Positions 6,157 to 6,694 of a stretch of 6,694 nt of DNA are shown here, one piece after another. The position numbers and the translations under genes are program-made. The notes beneath the pieces are model-generated. The model was not told the DNA's origin and did no database searches. It saw only the letters and a program-made list of their open reading frames with translations. Source of the stretch: an uncultured Campylobacter sp. Its GTDB lineage: Bacteria > Campylobacterota > Campylobacteria > Campylobacterales > Campylobacteraceae. Within the stretch, counting starts at the first letter, position 1; each line of letters opens with the position of its first letter. The DNA is taken from the NCBI RefSeq assembly GCF_938018145.1, contig NZ_CALIII010000299.1, forward strand, positions 1 to 6,694, read 5' to 3'.

Positions 6157-6694
6157 ATGTCAAATTTAAAAGATATAAAACGAAAGATCAAGAGCGTCCA
6201 AAACACCCAAAAGACGACGCGTGCGATGAAGCTGGTATCTACAGCCAAACTTCGCAAGGCTGAGGAAGCCGCTCGTCACTCTAGGGTTTATGCGCTCAAG
6301 ATCAACGAAGTTTTATCTGAAATCGCCTATAAGATCAACCAATATCGCTCTGTAAATGCCGAGAGTAAATTTTTCGACGTTAAGGAGAATATCGAGAAGG
6401 TTGATATTATATTCGTCACCGCAGACAAGGGGCTTTGCGGCGGTTTTAATATTCAGACTATTAAAACCGTTAGAAATATGATTAACGAATTTAAGGCGAA
6501 AAAAGTAAAGATAAGACTCCGCGCGGTAGGTAAAAAAGGTATAGAATTTTTTAGCTTCCAGGGTATAAATTTGCTTGAAAAATACGTCGGCGTTAGCTCA
6601 TCTCCGACTTATGAGAAAGCTCAAAATATCATAAAAGACGCGATAGACGACTTTATAAGCGGTGCGACGGATAAGGTTATTTTGGTGCATAACG
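6157..6694 (+). CDS. atpG: F-type ATP synthase subunit gamma, N-terminal part (3' end outside window)
   Basis: Gamma is the central shaft that turns inside the alpha3beta3 head and couples proton flow in F0 to ATP synthesis. ATG at 6157 opens a frame that stays open to the right edge, giving 179 residues of an expected total near 290. The start, [16 protein letters not shown], and then [15 protein letters not shown] (residues 22-36) form the conserved N-terminal helix of gamma. [11 protein letters not shown] (88-98) is the family's hallmark in the globular Rossmann-like domain. AAGG lies about 7 bases before the ATG, overlapping the end of atpA, and the gap to atpA is 9 bases. The signature C-terminal helix is not visible because the window ends. 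There is no sign of a frameshift in the visible part. Confidence 0.97.
   Translation, partial: MSNLKDIKRKIKSVQNTQKTTRAMKLVSTAKLRKAEEAARHSRVYALKINEVLSEIAYKINQYRSVNAESKFFDVKENIEKVDIIFVTADKGLCGGFNIQTIKTVRNMINEFKAKKVKIRLRAVGKKGIEFFSFQGINLLEKYVGVSSSPTYEKAQNIIKDAIDDFISGATDKVILVHN

Overview
The window looks like a chromosomal housekeeping segment of a Campylobacterota bacterium. The most likely source is a Campylobacter of moderate GC, of the C. rectus/showae/curvus/concisus kind. This rests on protein character (short ParA and ParB, paired b' and b subunits, a biotin ligase without an N-terminal DNA-binding domain), on gene order (fmt-birA-parA-parB-atpF'-atpF-atpH-atpA-atpG, which I recall as the order in Campylobacter jejuni), and on a very high density of the hexamer AAATTT. 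The species is an inference and was not tested by any search.

All genes lie on the + strand. Bases 1-565 are the 3' part of fmt (Met-tRNA formyltransferase), cut by the left edge. Bases 635-1270 are birA, starting at TTG behind a good ribosome binding site. A 159-base gap follows, with AT-rich inverted repeats and a probable promoter, and leads to parA (1430-2212) and parB (2216-3067), 3 bases apart and probably co-transcribed. A 98-base gap holds a candidate intrinsic terminator, a second promoter sharing a 13-base block with the one before parA, and an 11-codon mini-ORF.

The ATP synthase cluster follows: atpF' (b'), atpF (b), atpH (delta), atpA (alpha) and the first 179 codons of atpG (gamma), cut by the right edge. 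These genes are separated by -1 to 12 bases and each has a ribosome binding site, so they form one operon. atpB (a) and atpE (c) do not precede the b genes here, so the F0 genes are split. The usual continuation, atpD and atpC, would lie past the right edge.

The genes fall into three functional groups: translation initiation and cofactor attachment (fmt, birA), chromosome partitioning (parA, parB) and energy conversion (atp genes). I found no mobile element, tRNA, rRNA, CRISPR array, frameshift or foreign island. No new biological system is evident. The points worth a second look are small: the shared promoter block, the terminator-promoter overlap, the mini-ORF coupled to atpF', the signal-peptide-like start of the b subunit, the phased AAATTT repeats before parA, and the AAATTT excess overall.
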